A program made the position numbers and the translations under genes. A stretch of 64,000 bases of DNA from Liopterus haemorrhoidalis (lineage: Eukaryota; Arthropoda; Insecta; Coleoptera; Dytiscidae), in assembly GCA_963971575.1 (NCBI GenBank), contig OZ020613.1, positions 46,184,739 to 46,248,738 on the forward strand, in the 5' to 3' direction. The notes beneath the pieces were generated by a model. That model did not search any database and was not told the DNA's origin. It saw only the letters and a list, made by a program, of their open reading frames with translations. Positions within the stretch are counted from its first letter, which is position 1. The number at the start of each line of letters is the position of its first letter. This document shows positions 11,072 through 21,566 of the stretch, in pieces.

Positions 11072-11905
11072 GTCCAGATTAGCGAGCCGAACCTGTAACG
11101 TACCGCGTAATATAACACGCCGTATAACATTTTTGTCTAGTTTGGACGGTATTACATGCACAAGCCTAGCGGTTCGCATAGCGCTCGACCTTAATCACTC
11201 TGTGTCAGTTTTTGTCTCGAACACAAAGGCGTTCGGCGAATTCGGTTGGACGCGTTCGAGTTAATTTTGAAACTCGCGAGCATGAACGTTTGACATAAAG
11301 TTTACATAATCTAGAGTAGATAGTAAATGTTAGTTAATAAATTTCTTTAATTATTTTTTGACATGTTCAACAGTTTAGCTTCTTCAAGATTTTTTGTGTT
11401 GTATATATTATACATGTGAAGTTTATCTTAATGTAACCTAACATCTTAATCCAGTAATACCAGAGTATTTTTTCTACGAACTTGGCATAAAATGAGTTAA
11501 ATTGTGTATTTAGAATACCCTTTAACGGACATTTTAATATTTAGATTATGTTCGTAACATGATCTACCGTCGGACTGTTCATAGTAAGTTTGCAATACGT
11601 TCGCGACAAGTAGATTTCAAGCGAGCATTAGGTTACATGTAGTGTTTCTGCTTTCTCGACATTAGACTTATTTTCTCGAGAATTCTCGAGAAAAATAATT
11701 ATTAGAATATACATCTTTTTTTAATGTTGAAAATATTGTAGAGGATAAAAACATGTTAAAATTATAATCACCTTTAAAGTACTAAAGTAAAGGAGTCGAG
11801 CAAATTTTACATTTCTCGAGAAATGAAAAATGAGAATTAAAACCTTTTCTCGAGAAATTCACTAGTTACATGGTACATTAGAATATCGGCTCGCTAATCA
11901 GGACC
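11072..11905. mobile_element. Inverted-repeat-bounded segment (possible DNA transposon)
   Basis: GATTAGCGAGCCGA at about 11078 reappears as TCGGCTCGCTAATC at about 11887, and the match extends imperfectly to about 30 bp inward (TAACGTACC-like). The left part is unusually GC-rich. The right part contains several CTCGAG-centred palindromes, including a perfect 24-bp one at 11671-11694. No convincing target duplication and no transposase are seen, so the call is tentative. Confidence 0.4.
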
Positions 11906-12036
11906 AGGCTTAAGAAACCCAGGTCGTTGGATGAGGAGTGCGGTCGTAACGTCAGAAAGGTGCGGCAAGTACCGTGTCTAGTTTCCGTATCTTGCGACTG
12001 TGCTGATTGACGCAGAAATTCAAAATTATTTTATAG

Positions 12037-12249
12037 TTACTGTTCCGACATGTAAGAAAGCTCCGGGCGCAATTCGCACCAGAGCTTGTGGAGTCGCCTC
12101 ATGTAGGCCCTGCGTCCAGGTGAAGCAGCTTCATAACAAATGAGAAGCTGATGGCGTAAATCCGGCATCCACACGCGACGTCGCCGGATGTGTCGGATTG
12201 GCGCGCCGGCTTCAACTATATTTAGAACCTTCTCCGAGCCTGAAGACAC
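12037..12249 (-). pseudogene. Possible retroelement N-terminal fragment
   Basis: A 70-codon open frame reads RRRRVWMPDLRHQLLICYE and then RRAYMRRLHKLWCELRPEL. The 'RRxYxxRxxxxWxxxxPE' pattern resembles the N-terminal region of some insect retroelement ORFs, but there is no RT nearby and the match is short. It could be chance coding in a GC-rich patch. Confidence 0.25.
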
Positions 12250-12354
12250 ATTGTGCTCGGCTTATCGGTTATACCTTTTACTGACATTAGGAACCAGTTA
12301 TAGTTGCTGGATGGAAATTGGTTGGGCAAGAACGTTGGACCGTACTGCAGTATT

Positions 12355-12535
12355 TGTCACGATCACGCACGCTGACGAAGTCAGATTTAAAATTACACGC
12401 ACGCACACTAAATCATAATTATAAAATTTCACGGTCACGCACGCGTGCCTCACGGGCACGCGTGCTTCGTGACTCACGCGTGAATCGTGATTCACGCGTG
12501 AATAGTGACACGCGTGTATTTGTTCACGTTAGAAT
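12355..12535. repeat. CACG/CGTG-rich cluster (sub-terminal-repeat-like)
   Basis: Dense short words CACGCACG, CACGCGTG and TCACGCGTGAAT occur in direct and inverted order. A related cluster lies at 14690-14868. Such clusters are typical of hAT sub-terminal regions, but matching ends with a target duplication were not found. From 12536 to 13118 there is only AT-rich sequence, with a (TA)n run at 12727-12752. Confidence 0.5.
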
Positions 12536-13118
12536 GGCCAACCCTTGCCCGTCTCTAAATTTTGTTAATAAGAAACGAGTAATATGTAGATATATAAAAG
12601 AATTATATTTCTATAATTTTTTTCGGCAAATTTAAAAAAAAAATTCTTAATAATAAAACTAAATTCTTAAATTTATCCGATTATTAAAAGGTGAAAGTTA
12701 TATGATGATTTCAAGAAATTTTAGATATATATATATATATATATATATATTTTTAATTTCTTCATATGTTTTTAAATGTGGCAAATTACCACGGTTAATT
12801 GTTACTAATATTTCAAAAAATGCAAAATAAGACGACACGTTACAAATTTATTTTTCAATTGATAAACTGGCACTAAATCCAAAGAAATTGTTATATCTAC
12901 GATTGTTATATAAACTATATTATATTGAACTAGTTAAGTAAGCGTAAAATAGGTCTTTATGGGAAGAATAAAAAGTAAAATCTTAAAAAATACAAATACC
13001 AGCGATACATTTTTGGGGTTCTAAACGCGACTTCCGTGGGAAGAGGAGTCTAACCGAAGATTTTATGTTCATGCGCATATTTCGGATAAGTGGATATGAT
13101 ATTTTATCCGCATCCGCA

Positions 13119-13785
13119 CGATTTAAATGATAATTTATCTTATAATTGACAGAGGAGTCCGTGTATTCTCGGTGAAACATATTTAAAATAAGATTAATAA
13201 ATAAAACACTCGGTAAGTTTCACAAATATCAGTTTAATATACTCTATACGTATTTCGGCAGTGACGCCATCAACAGGAGTTGCAATTACAAACTAAACTT
13301 ATTTTTTAACAAATACATTCAGTGGGAACAAATATTATGGTAGGGAATACAAGTGTAAACCATATTATCAGATAAGGGAAAAAAGGGAAAAAAGTTATTT
13401 ACCGATTTATTAGGGGTGAGTTGTAAACGTCAATCTGGTAATTCATTAAGGGAATTCCAGAGTTAATATTTTTGTGAATTTCTCGGTATTCTAAAAGGTT
13501 CAGTTTAAGGCTTTTATTGTGTATGTGAAATTAAGCCTTAAACTAAACCTTTTAGAATACCGAGAAATTCACCAAAATATTAACTCTGTATTTGTTAAAA
13601 AATAAGTTTAGTTTGTAATTGCAACTCCTGTTGATGGCGTCACTGCCGAAATACGTATAGAGTATATTAAACTGATATTTGTGAAACTTACCGAGTGTTT
13701 TATTTATTAATCTTATTTTAAATATGTTTCACCGAGAATACACGGACTCCTCTGTCAATTATAAGATAAATTATCATTTAAATCG
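13119..13785. repeat. Large foldback: two ~198-bp arms plus an inner hairpin
   Basis: The sequence 13119-13316 is repeated as reverse complement at 13587-13785 with no difference I can see. Inside it lies a second imperfect inverted repeat, 13461-13513 against 13531-13585, with a loop of about 17 nt. A 144-nt unpaired stretch (13317-13460) sits only on the left side. Both outer arms contain a GATGGC...GCCGAAAT hairpin read outward, so the structure looks like two retroelement 3' tails joined head to head. Transcription would give a long double-stranded RNA. Confidence 0.85.
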
Positions 13786-14082
13786 TAGTGTTTTATTTAT
13801 TAATCTTATGATAATTTATCTGCAACCGCGGAAAGATCCACGGATTTGCAGGGCTCAATTTATTTTAAGTAAAGGATACTTAAATGAAGAATATTGGTTA
13901 ATGTTCCGTATGATCCCATCAAATCCAGAGAAAAAGCGCTAACTAGTAACTCAAGAATGAGATTGTTGAGTCATCCATATCCGTTCAGATTCATTCAAAA
14001 TTAAACAAAAAATAATTCCAACGCCTGCATACAATGGAGACATGTTGTCGTCGTAGAAGGAGATACAAAATCCAGCATAGAT

Positions 14083-14632
14083 AATGGGTGCGTTTTGTTT
14101 TGCCAATTCTGGTTTCGGTTTAATCAGAATACGCGTTTTCTTGCGACAATATTCTCGTTCTATTCATTCTACTCATTCGATGACTCGAGGTCGAACGACT
14201 GGAATAAATAAGTGTGGTGGGGATGAAAAGTAATAAGTATTTGAATGCAGTTGTTTTCATTTGGTTTTTAAATGTTTTAGAATTAAATCTTGGTACTACT
14301 GCTTCAAAATTATTTTTACTTTTAGCTATTTTCTCATTTTCATATGATTTTAATATAGTATTGTTAAATCTAAACTTAAAATGTATTTACAATTCAATTA
14401 TTCGTTCTAAAACATTACGTTCTAGAATATTTGCTTCAAATGTAAAGTTTTCTTATTCTGAATTTATTATTTAGATTATCCATTTAGGTGAAATATGTTC
14501 GTTATTTGTTCTACAACCATATGACTTAATCTCCATGTAAATGTCATTCCATGTTTACTTCACGTTCAAAATTGTCGTTTTCTTGCGCATCAATCCTAGT
14601 ACTTCCAACCAGCCACCAACAAAACGCACCCA
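14083..14632. mobile_element. Small TIR element (MITE-like)
   Basis: TGGGTGCGTTTTGTT at 14086 and its reverse complement AACAAAACGCACCCA near 14613 bound about 550 bp. An 86-codon open frame inside (14214-14474) is hydrophobic and lacks a known domain; I do not call it a gene. The target duplication is unclear. Confidence 0.45.
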
Positions 14633-14689
14633 ATGATACAAAATAGACAATTCTTTCTTCTTATTCCTTCTATTTACTAAAATTTAAAC

Positions 14690-14868
14690 TTCGTGAGTCG
14701 TGACACGCCATGGTTGCACGCACGACGTGTCACGGCAAATATTAAATCACGCACAATCACGCACGAAAGAAAAATATTGATCACGTTCACTCACGATTTT
14801 ACCGTGAACGGCCGTGTCACGAAGTGACACGCAAATTTCACGGCACGCGCCCATCACTAAACTGCAGC
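14690..14868. repeat. Second CACG-rich cluster with a hAT-like end
   Basis: Many CACG/CGTG words, ending in CACGCGCCCATCACT, the same terminal word as the hAT at 5176-5941. This is probably the right end of a related, otherwise decayed hAT. Confidence 0.45.
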
Positions 14869-15129
14869 TTGATGATAGACTACTGCCAACACCCAAATGG
14901 TTTCGGTCCATAATTTAGGGACTGCTAGAGCTCCGGATGGAAAGGATGCCAAGCCTTTTCAGCAAGGATTGCCCATATATTTGTGGAGCGGGGTGGCAGA
15001 GAAAACCAAATAAAGGTTGCTTATAAATAAAAAAGGTGTACTTAAACCACAATACTATTTATTAACATTCTTGTCAAGGTACACATTCGCCAAACTACCA
15101 TACAAGTGAATTCCGTACAAATTATGATA

Positions 15130-15435
15130 TGAAATATTATATAAATATAAATTAGGTTACGTCAAAAATTCCAATTTCTTCAAATAATTTAATGGAAGAA
15201 TATCTTTGCGGTTTATGTAACATGACTTTAATGATTAATTTTTGTGCAATTTTAATTTTGGGAAGAAAATTTTTAAATGCACCACTCCAAAGTAATATAT
15301 AGCTTAGACCTGATTGAACGGATCCATAATAAATCATTTTAAAAATAGAAATATTTAAAACATTTATGAAATTTTTAAGAGCATAAACAAATTGAAGTAA
15401 TATATTACAGACGAATATTGATTTCATCTCCAGAT
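15130..15435 (-). pseudogene. LINE reverse transcriptase C-terminal fragment
   Basis: A 91-codon frame reads ALKNFINVLNISIFKMIYYG, then SGLSYILLWSGAFKNFLPKI, AQKLIIKVMLHKPQRYSS and LFEEIGIFDV. This is the thumb/C-terminal pattern (QS-LSY-W-G, QK-II--, LF-E--I) of Jockey/CR1-type LINEs. The RT core is missing, so it is a 5'-truncated remnant, just downstream of gene C. Confidence 0.65.
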
Positions 15436-15523
15436 GTTCCAGCCTAACAGATTATCAATATAAACACAGAGATATTATCTAGAGAATGTGTTGGTTGGTG
15501 ATTAATGAGAACGATGTTGGTGA

Positions 15524-15629
15524 TTAATGAAGATCACACTGCTCGCTTTTGAATGGTTTCTCTCCAGAATGTAATCGCTTGTCTCTATTGAGATTTGATA
15601 AGTAATGTCTATAAAAAAGGCTCATCACA
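15524..15629 (-). pseudogene. Lost finger of gene C beyond the stop
   Basis: After the stop at 15630 the strand continues with finger sequence in shifted frames (YLSNLNRDKRLHSGEKPFK). The stop falls at the first lysine position of the next finger, and a small deletion follows. The ancestral protein therefore had at least one or two more fingers. Confidence 0.7.
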
Positions 15630-16435
15630 TTAGAATGGTTTCTCTCCAGAATGTATTCGTTTGTGAGTACTGAGACTTGATGACTGTGAAAACTCTTTAG
15701 CACATTCATTACACTTGAATGGTTTTTCTCCAGAATGTAATCGTTTGTGATTATTGAGACTTGATGCCACTGAAAATGCTTTATCACAATACTCACATTT
15801 GAATGGTTTCTCACCAGAATGTATTCGTTTGTGAGTAATGAGATTTGATGATTGAGAAAATGCTTTATCGCACTGATCACATTTGAATGGCTTCTCTCCA
15901 GAATGAATTCGTTTGTGTTTAATGAGATTTGGTGACCTGGAAAATATTTTGTCACAATACTGGCATTTGAATGGTTTATCACCAGAATGTATTCGTTTGT
16001 GTCTAATGAGATCTGATGAAACTGTAAATGCTTTATCACACAGAATGCATTTAAATGGTTTCTCTCCAGAATGTATTCGTTTGTGTCTAATGAGATTTGA
16101 TGATAATGAAAATGCTTTATTACACTGATTACATTTGAATGGCTTTTCTCCAGAATGAATTCGTTTGTGATCATAGAGATTTGATGACGCTGAAAATTCT
16201 TTATCACATTGATCACATTTAAAAGGTCTCTCACCAGAATGTGTTCGTTTGTGTTTAATGAGATTTGATGACCTTGAAAATGCTTTATCACACTGATCAC
16301 ATTTGAAACATTTCTCTTCACAATATATTTTTTTGTTTCTAATGAGATGTGATGTCGTTGTTGTGGCCTGTTTAGACTTATTAACAACTAGAGAGGCACA
16401 ACTCTCATCTGGTTCACTGGAAGATATTCCACTAG
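15630..16435 (-). CDS. C2H2 zinc-finger protein, terminal exon of gene C (eight fingers)
   Basis: The acceptor CAG ends at 16436. The exon begins SGISSSEPDESCASLVVNKS, then a degenerate half-finger in which both histidine positions are altered (LIRNKKIYC), then eight regular Cx2Cx12Hx3H fingers with SGEKP linkers, ending SGEKPF*. Joined with exons 24411-24537 and 19982-20113 it gives 1065 nt, exactly 354 codons plus stop, with all introns phase 1. The product is an acidic N-terminus of about 86 residues plus the finger array, presumably a nuclear DNA-binding regulator; targets are unknown. The very similar terminal exon of gene B lies 6 kb downstream on the same strand. The roughly 3.5-kb intron from 16436 to 19981 contains two TIR elements. 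Confidence 0.85.
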
Positions 16436-17535
16436 CTGCAAACAAACTTGCATTGATTAATGAGACAAACATTTATTTATTGCAGTAAGGTTAATTTCTA
16501 ATATAATCTTTTCCTGCATGTGGCTATACAGGTTTCTCTATAAAACAATGAATTACAAATATCTCTATTATTTTAAAATATACTACTTTTAACCTTATTT
16601 GACTTCAACTATAAGGAAACAGGCTGATTTATTGCACTATTAAAGAATTTGAAACATTCAACTTCTATCGCAGATGTTTGTTTTCTCAAATGGCATTAAA
16701 AATATTATTATTTGTAATCCAATGCAATATTTTATCTACACCTACAAGGTGAATTATTTAACGAGCAACATATATTTTTCACATATAATGTTAATGAAGT
16801 GAGTTATTTTATTTGCAACTTAGCAAATTATGAAAGCAAGCTCATATCCATGGCAACATATATGTGGTGGTTATATATACATGATAAGTTCCTAGACGGC
16901 TAAAAAATAGTAAATTAGCAGATTTACAACATAACCAAAATCTAAATTCATGTAACATTCCGTTTAACCAATTTGAACTATTCCTGTTTTCCCAACTTGT
17001 TAATGACCATTGTTAATTCCTAATAAGTTTACTGGTCAATCATTACACCCGCCCTATCTTCTGTGATGGACGTTGATTGATGATTGAAGTCTAACGTAAC
17101 ATAAGAATAGGTAATAGTATAGCATATCAGTATATGATTTAGTATTACTATGGTTATTGTTTTTATAGCATCTGCGGGAGCTAACAATGGTTAAACAAAA
17201 AGTTGCGTGACTCTTTTTCTTACCATATATAATAACCTAAAATGTAGCATTCCTTAACCATAAAGTGTCACATTTAAAATACAATTTTACGTTTATTTAC
17301 ACCAATGCAACTTATTAATTGTAATTGATATATTAAATACATACCTTCGAAATAACGTAAACGTAAAAACAACACAATTAGAGGGGCCAAATATAAATCA
17401 TCCTAATTTGTAAATAATCTATATAACACAAAGTTTTAACTCGTCAAGTTTAGCAAGCGACATGCCCGACGCGAAATATCCTTTCTTTTAATCATTTATA
17501 AGCGTTTTCGTTAATCAAAATGCTAAACATATGAA
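16436..17535. other. Gene C intron sequence, nothing recognised
   Basis: AT-rich intron DNA without coding pattern, repeats or RNA genes that I can identify. The first 100 bp next to the exon resemble the corresponding flank of gene B, showing that the duplication between B and C included some intron. Confidence 0.5.
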
Positions 17536-18672
17536 GGGTTCAAGGGAAAAACCGCGGAAGTCACTTTTTTTTTTCGATTTGAAACTAGTGCTGCCATCTT
17601 ATAGCTATAGAATGAAGGTATTTTATTCACATTTAAAACTAAGCAAGAAACACTGTTGTCACCCTAAAACCCCACTTAGACAAAAGGGTGCACTTGGCAA
17701 GAACCACGGTAGTCAAGATTTGACTGGGCAAGAAACGCGGTAGTCCAACTTACACCTGCACAGTGCGATCTTTGTGTTTTTGAAAGGTTTAGTTTTTGTT
17801 GGTTATAATATTATCATTGTTGTTCGTTTGGGTGGTAGAGAATTTTTTAATTAAAATTTAGTTAATTTGAATAAAAGTATTATAAAAAAGTATATTTTTC
17901 AAATACCTTTGACATAAGTTTCTGGGCACCGAAGAGAGGTAAATGAAAGAATACGCCACAACCCTTAAGAAGAAATCTAAAAAATTCGCATAATACGCCA
18001 TTACCAATAACAAAGAAGAAATATGCTGATCTTCAATTTTACGACAACATTTCATGTACAGATGTACAAGAAAATCAAGAAGATGTTTTCATCGACTATT
18101 CTTGCGACAATAATGACTGAACTTAAATTTGTATTTTTTTTTTTTTTAACTTAACTTAAACTTTATATTTTGTCAAAAGTAATAAACTAATTTTAGAGAC
18201 CCTGCATTTCATAATTTTATTCTATTAGAGGGATTCACGATGTTTAGTTAAGAGGTAAAAGTGAATGGTAAAGTGTTTGAAATTTGTTTGTTATTTTTTT
18301 TACCTTTTACCTCGATAACATAAAGATTGTGAATAACCCTATTATGTTTTTTTTTTTTTTTTTATTATTATTACCTGAAGAGTTGTTGTGAATGGTAGCT
18401 ACCAAAAAATATTGTGGCAAAACCCACGGTATTCAAGGACAACCGTGGGTTTTGCCCCAACGAATGTGGACTTTTTTGGTATTCGTTACTGTTTTGGGCA
18501 TTAAAAGAGACTTTTAAACTGTTTTTTGTATGCACCGAAACAATATAATAGAAAAGGGTTGGATGCATAAAAACTATATTTAGTTTAGAAAGCTTTGATC
18601 TGGGAGACTTGAAACTTTAAATTTCATTTTTCTCAAAAAAAAAGTGACTACCGCGGTTTTTCTCGTGGACCC
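17536..18672. mobile_element. TIR element with internal copies of its terminal motif
   Basis: The left end GGGTTCAAGGGAAAAACCGC matches the reverse complement of the right end (GGGTCCACGAGAAAAACCGC); both continue GG, one variable base, AGTCACTTTTTTTT. Related words (AAGAACCACGGTAGTC, AAGAAACGCGGTAGTC, AAAACCCACGGTATTC and an inverted CCGTGGGTTTTG) occur at about 17698, 17728, 18418 and 18443. ATAT flanks both sides. No transposase is visible. It lies in the last intron of gene C. Confidence 0.65.
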
Positions 18673-18904
18673 TGCATATAGTAATAACAAAGGCATCAAT
18701 TAAACTGAGAAGGCAACATTCAAAACGTGACTTCTCACACAAAATTCAAAATAGAGATACTGGAAAATAAAATCATTAAATTAATCTAAAACGTGTTTTG
18801 TACAATCTAACAGGCGCGAATAAAAATATTAATAAAATAAAAAAATTAAAAAGGGTGTTTATTTATTTTTTAAATTTTGGATGAACATTTAAACTGATAT
18901 AAAG

Positions 18905-19520
18905 CAGCGTTGCTCAACCAAAAATGTACCTCGGACCAGTAAAATATTTAATTTTCTACTGAGGACTACAAAAAATAAATGTACTATAATAGTATATTGA
19001 GCAATTAGCGCGGAATTTGCATTCTGCGCGTGTTGCTTACTATGCTTTTCTTTCGATTATCATTTTTCAATAAATAAATAATCAAGAAAATATAATATAA
19101 ATATGGTTAACAGCCATAAATGCGCGCGCAGCCAGTACGGGAATGAAAGTTTTGGAAACTGCACATTCGCATTGCTGCAAACTTATTCTTTCCTGCACAC
19201 TGCACATGCGCATTGACGTGAATTTATCATTCCCGCATCACCTGCGCGCACATTAGTTTAACATGCGAAATCAAGCTAATTTACTATCAACTAACAGTAT
19301 CGAAATGAGACAGTTCCATAATAGTCGTAGGAAAACAAATTTATTGTATATGTAGACTTTACATCTATATAATATCTCAGTAATAATCACAGCAAATGAA
19401 CAAAAGATCCTAAAAAAATTAACAAAAAATCTCAAAAATAATCATTTATAAGCCTTTCGCGGATCACTAAAATTTTGTTGAGGGCCACCAGTGGTCCGCG
19501 GACCACCGGTTGAGAAATTG
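18905..19520. mobile_element. Non-autonomous hAT (Charlie-like ends), 616 bp
   Basis: The left end CAGCGTTGCTCAACC and a right end containing GGTCCGCGGACCACCGGTTG are typical of the hAT 'CAG...CTCAACC...GGTCC' class. Perfect 8-bp duplications ATATAAAG lie at 18897-18904 and 19521-19528. The last bases of the right terminus are eroded. Bases 19521-19981 are intron with nothing recognised. Confidence 0.8.
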
Positions 19521-19981
19521 ATATAAAGAATAGATCAACGATTTTCCATCTTTACGAAGTGCCTCAGTAAGATGTTTTATGTGATTATTTGGAAAATTAA
19601 ATTTATAATTTGCATATTTGATATAATGATAAATAATAATATTTAAAAAATAATAATAATAATTAAAATAATGTCAACCTATTTTTGTTAATAAACATTC
19701 ATCCAAAGTAGATTTTTCTTTGTTTCATCCATTTAAACCATCATTTGTCCACTTCATTCAAAACGTGATTTGTACCAATTTAAATAATAGATTTTTCGTA
19801 TTTTTACTCATTAACATTTTAATGACATGAATTTAATGTTTGGGACCTTAAAATTAGTGGGTCGAAAAATTAGGTTCTCAACTTATTGCAAACAGGATTA
19901 TGTTTTTTGCATTTGACTGAAAATTGCATTATTGTGACCAATCACGTTTTGAACGTAACCTCCTCAACTAGCTCCACTAAC

Positions 19982-20113
19982 CAGTGTTTGCGGCAGCTGC
20001 ATTCTCCAATTCATCTTCCAATTCGCTCGTGTCCACAGGTTCCGACTTGACGTTAAACTCTTCTATGGTGATATTGTCGTGGTATAAGTCGTCTGTAACT
20101 TCATCTTTGATTC
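19982..20113 (-). CDS. Zinc-finger gene C, coding exon 2
   Basis: A 132-nt phase-1 exon between acceptor TTGCAG (ends 20114) and donor GTTAGT (starts 19981). It encodes G|IKDEVTDDLYHDNITIEEFNVKSEPVDTS..., parallel to the exons at 1684-1815 (gene A) and 25101-25229 (gene D). It carries the psi-K-x-E sites IKDE and VKSE and a strongly acidic tail (ELEDELEN). A hAT element begins only 16 nt from its 3' splice site. Confidence 0.85.
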
Positions 20114-20281
20114 CTGCAATATTCAGATCCAGTGTTGTAATGTATCTAGATACAAATTAGATACTTTTTGAAATATGTATCTGTATCTGTATCTAGATAT
20201 TTAAATTTAGGTATCTTGTATCTGTATTTCAGATACTTTGCTCGTTACTTTATTTTTATACCGTGATACCGACCTGTAATA

Positions 20282-21566
20282 CCAGGTCTACAAGTATGAA
20301 ATGCGGATTTTTTTCAAACTTGCCGCGCAAACAGAGTGTATAGTTAAAAGCTTCAACACATATGGCGTTTTGTTAAGTTATCATTAAGTGTCAAATGCGT
20401 ATAGGTTATAATTTGAAAAGTGATCATATAGTTTTGTATTACTGTGTTAAAAATGTCAAATTTTGTGCCAAATAAAGAGCATTCGCGGACAGTACTACTG
20501 TTTTGTTTTCATTTGAAAAAAACTGCTGCTGAATCATACCGACTGCTTCGAGAAGCTTATGGTGAATATGCTCCATCGCAAGATACGTGTGAACGATGGT
20601 TTCGGCGATTCAAAAGTGGTGACTTTGATCTTACAGACAAAGAACATGGAAAACCTCCAAAAAAATATGAAGATACAAAATTGGAAACATTGCTACAGGA
20701 AGACGATAGTCAATCACAAAAACAACTAGCAGAGCAGTTAGGCGTTAGTCAACAAGCTGTTTCCAATCGCCTACGAGAGATGGGTAAGATCCAGAAAGTC
20801 GGCAGATGGGTTCCACATGCATTGAATGAGAGGCAGATGGAAAAACGCAAAAACACTTGTGAAATTTTGCTTGCACGATACAAAAGAAAGTCTTTTTTGC
20901 ATCGTATCATTACTGGCGATGAAAAATGGATTTATTTTGAAAATCCCAAACGCAAAAAATCATGGGCGAACCTAGGCTCACCATCCACATCAACTGCAAG
21001 ACCGAATCGCTTTGGCAAAAAGACAATGCCCTGTACTTGGTGGGACCAAAAGGGTGTGGTCTATTATGAATTGTTAAAACCTGGTGAAACAGTTAATACC
21101 CAACGCTACCAACAACAACTGATCGAATTGAACCATTCGCTGCTCATAAAACGACCAGAATACGAAAGAAAACAGCACAAAGTAATCTTTCTTCACGATA
21201 ACGCTCCACCACATAAGGCAAAAGCAGTTTGCAACACATTGGTGGCACTCAAGTGGGAAGTGCTACCCCATGCCGCTCACTCACCAGACTTGGCCCCTTC
21301 AGATTACCACTTGTTCGCATTGATGGGTCACGCACTTGCCGAGCAGCACTTTTGTTCATATGAAAATGTGAAAGAATGGCTAGATGAATGGTTTGCGGGG
21401 AAAGGGGAAGAGTTCTACTGGCGAGGTATTCACAAATTGCCTGAAAGATGGGAAAAATGTATAACTTCTAATGGAGCATACTTTGAATAAATAAACTTTT
21501 ACTGTTCTTTTGAGTTTAATGTGTTTTATTTAAAAAAAAATCCGCATTTCATACTTGTAGACCTGG
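20282..21566 (+). mobile_element. Complete mariner transposon, 1285 bp
   Basis: Inverted ends CCAGGTCTACAAGTATGAAA... match over at least 32 bp to the reversed right end, with TA duplications at 20280-20281 and 21567-21568. It carries one uninterrupted transposase gene. Length and layout are those of an autonomous mariner. It sits inside a hAT in intron 1 of gene C, in antisense orientation to the gene. Confidence 0.92.
20444..21490 (+). CDS. mariner transposase, intact
   Basis: 348 codons from 20444; the usual mariner start is probably the ATG at 20453 (MSNFVPNKE, 345 aa). Order: N-terminal paired helix-turn-helix region (KKTAAESYRLLREAYGEYA; CERWFRRFKSGDF), second HTH (QKQLAEQLGVSQQAVSNRL), the WVPHALNERQ linker (the WVPHEL motif of mariners, E changed to A), then the catalytic core. 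The catalytic triad is D159 (ITGDEKWIYF), D252 (FLHDNAPPH) and D287 (HSPDLAPSDYHLF), giving the D(92)D(34)D spacing diagnostic for mariner. The product would act in the nucleus, binding the terminal repeats and cutting and pasting the element at TA sites. No stop or frame change is seen, so activity is possible but not shown. It resembles irritans-type mariners most by eye. Confidence 0.93.
   Translation: MLKMSNFVPNKEHSRTVLLFCFHLKKTAAESYRLLREAYGEYAPSQDTCERWFRRFKSGDFDLTDKEHGKPPKKYEDTKLETLLQEDDSQSQKQLAEQLGVSQQAVSNRLREMGKIQKVGRWVPHALNERQMEKRKNTCEILLARYKRKSFLHRIITGDEKWIYFENPKRKKSWANLGSPSTSTARPNRFGKKTMPCTWWDQKGVVYYELLKPGETVNTQRYQQQLIELNHSLLIKRPEYERKQHKVIFLHDNAPPHKAKAVCNTLVALKWEVLPHAAHSPDLAPSDYHLFALMGHALAEQHFCSYENVKEWLDEWFAGKGEEFYWRGIHKLPERWEKCITSNGAYFE

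Noticed and set aside
11650..11860. Heat-shock elements from TTCTCGAGAA clusters
   Set aside because: The GAA/TTC units are not at the regular 5-bp alternating spacing of an HSE, and there is no gene nearby.
14214..14474. 86-codon hydrophobic protein
   Set aside because: No homology by eye, AT-driven composition, lies in a MITE-like element.
12355..14868. Single hAT element spanning the two CACG-rich clusters
   Set aside because: Both clusters show the same orientation bias, and no pair of matching ends or 8-bp duplications was found, so they are probably separate remnants.
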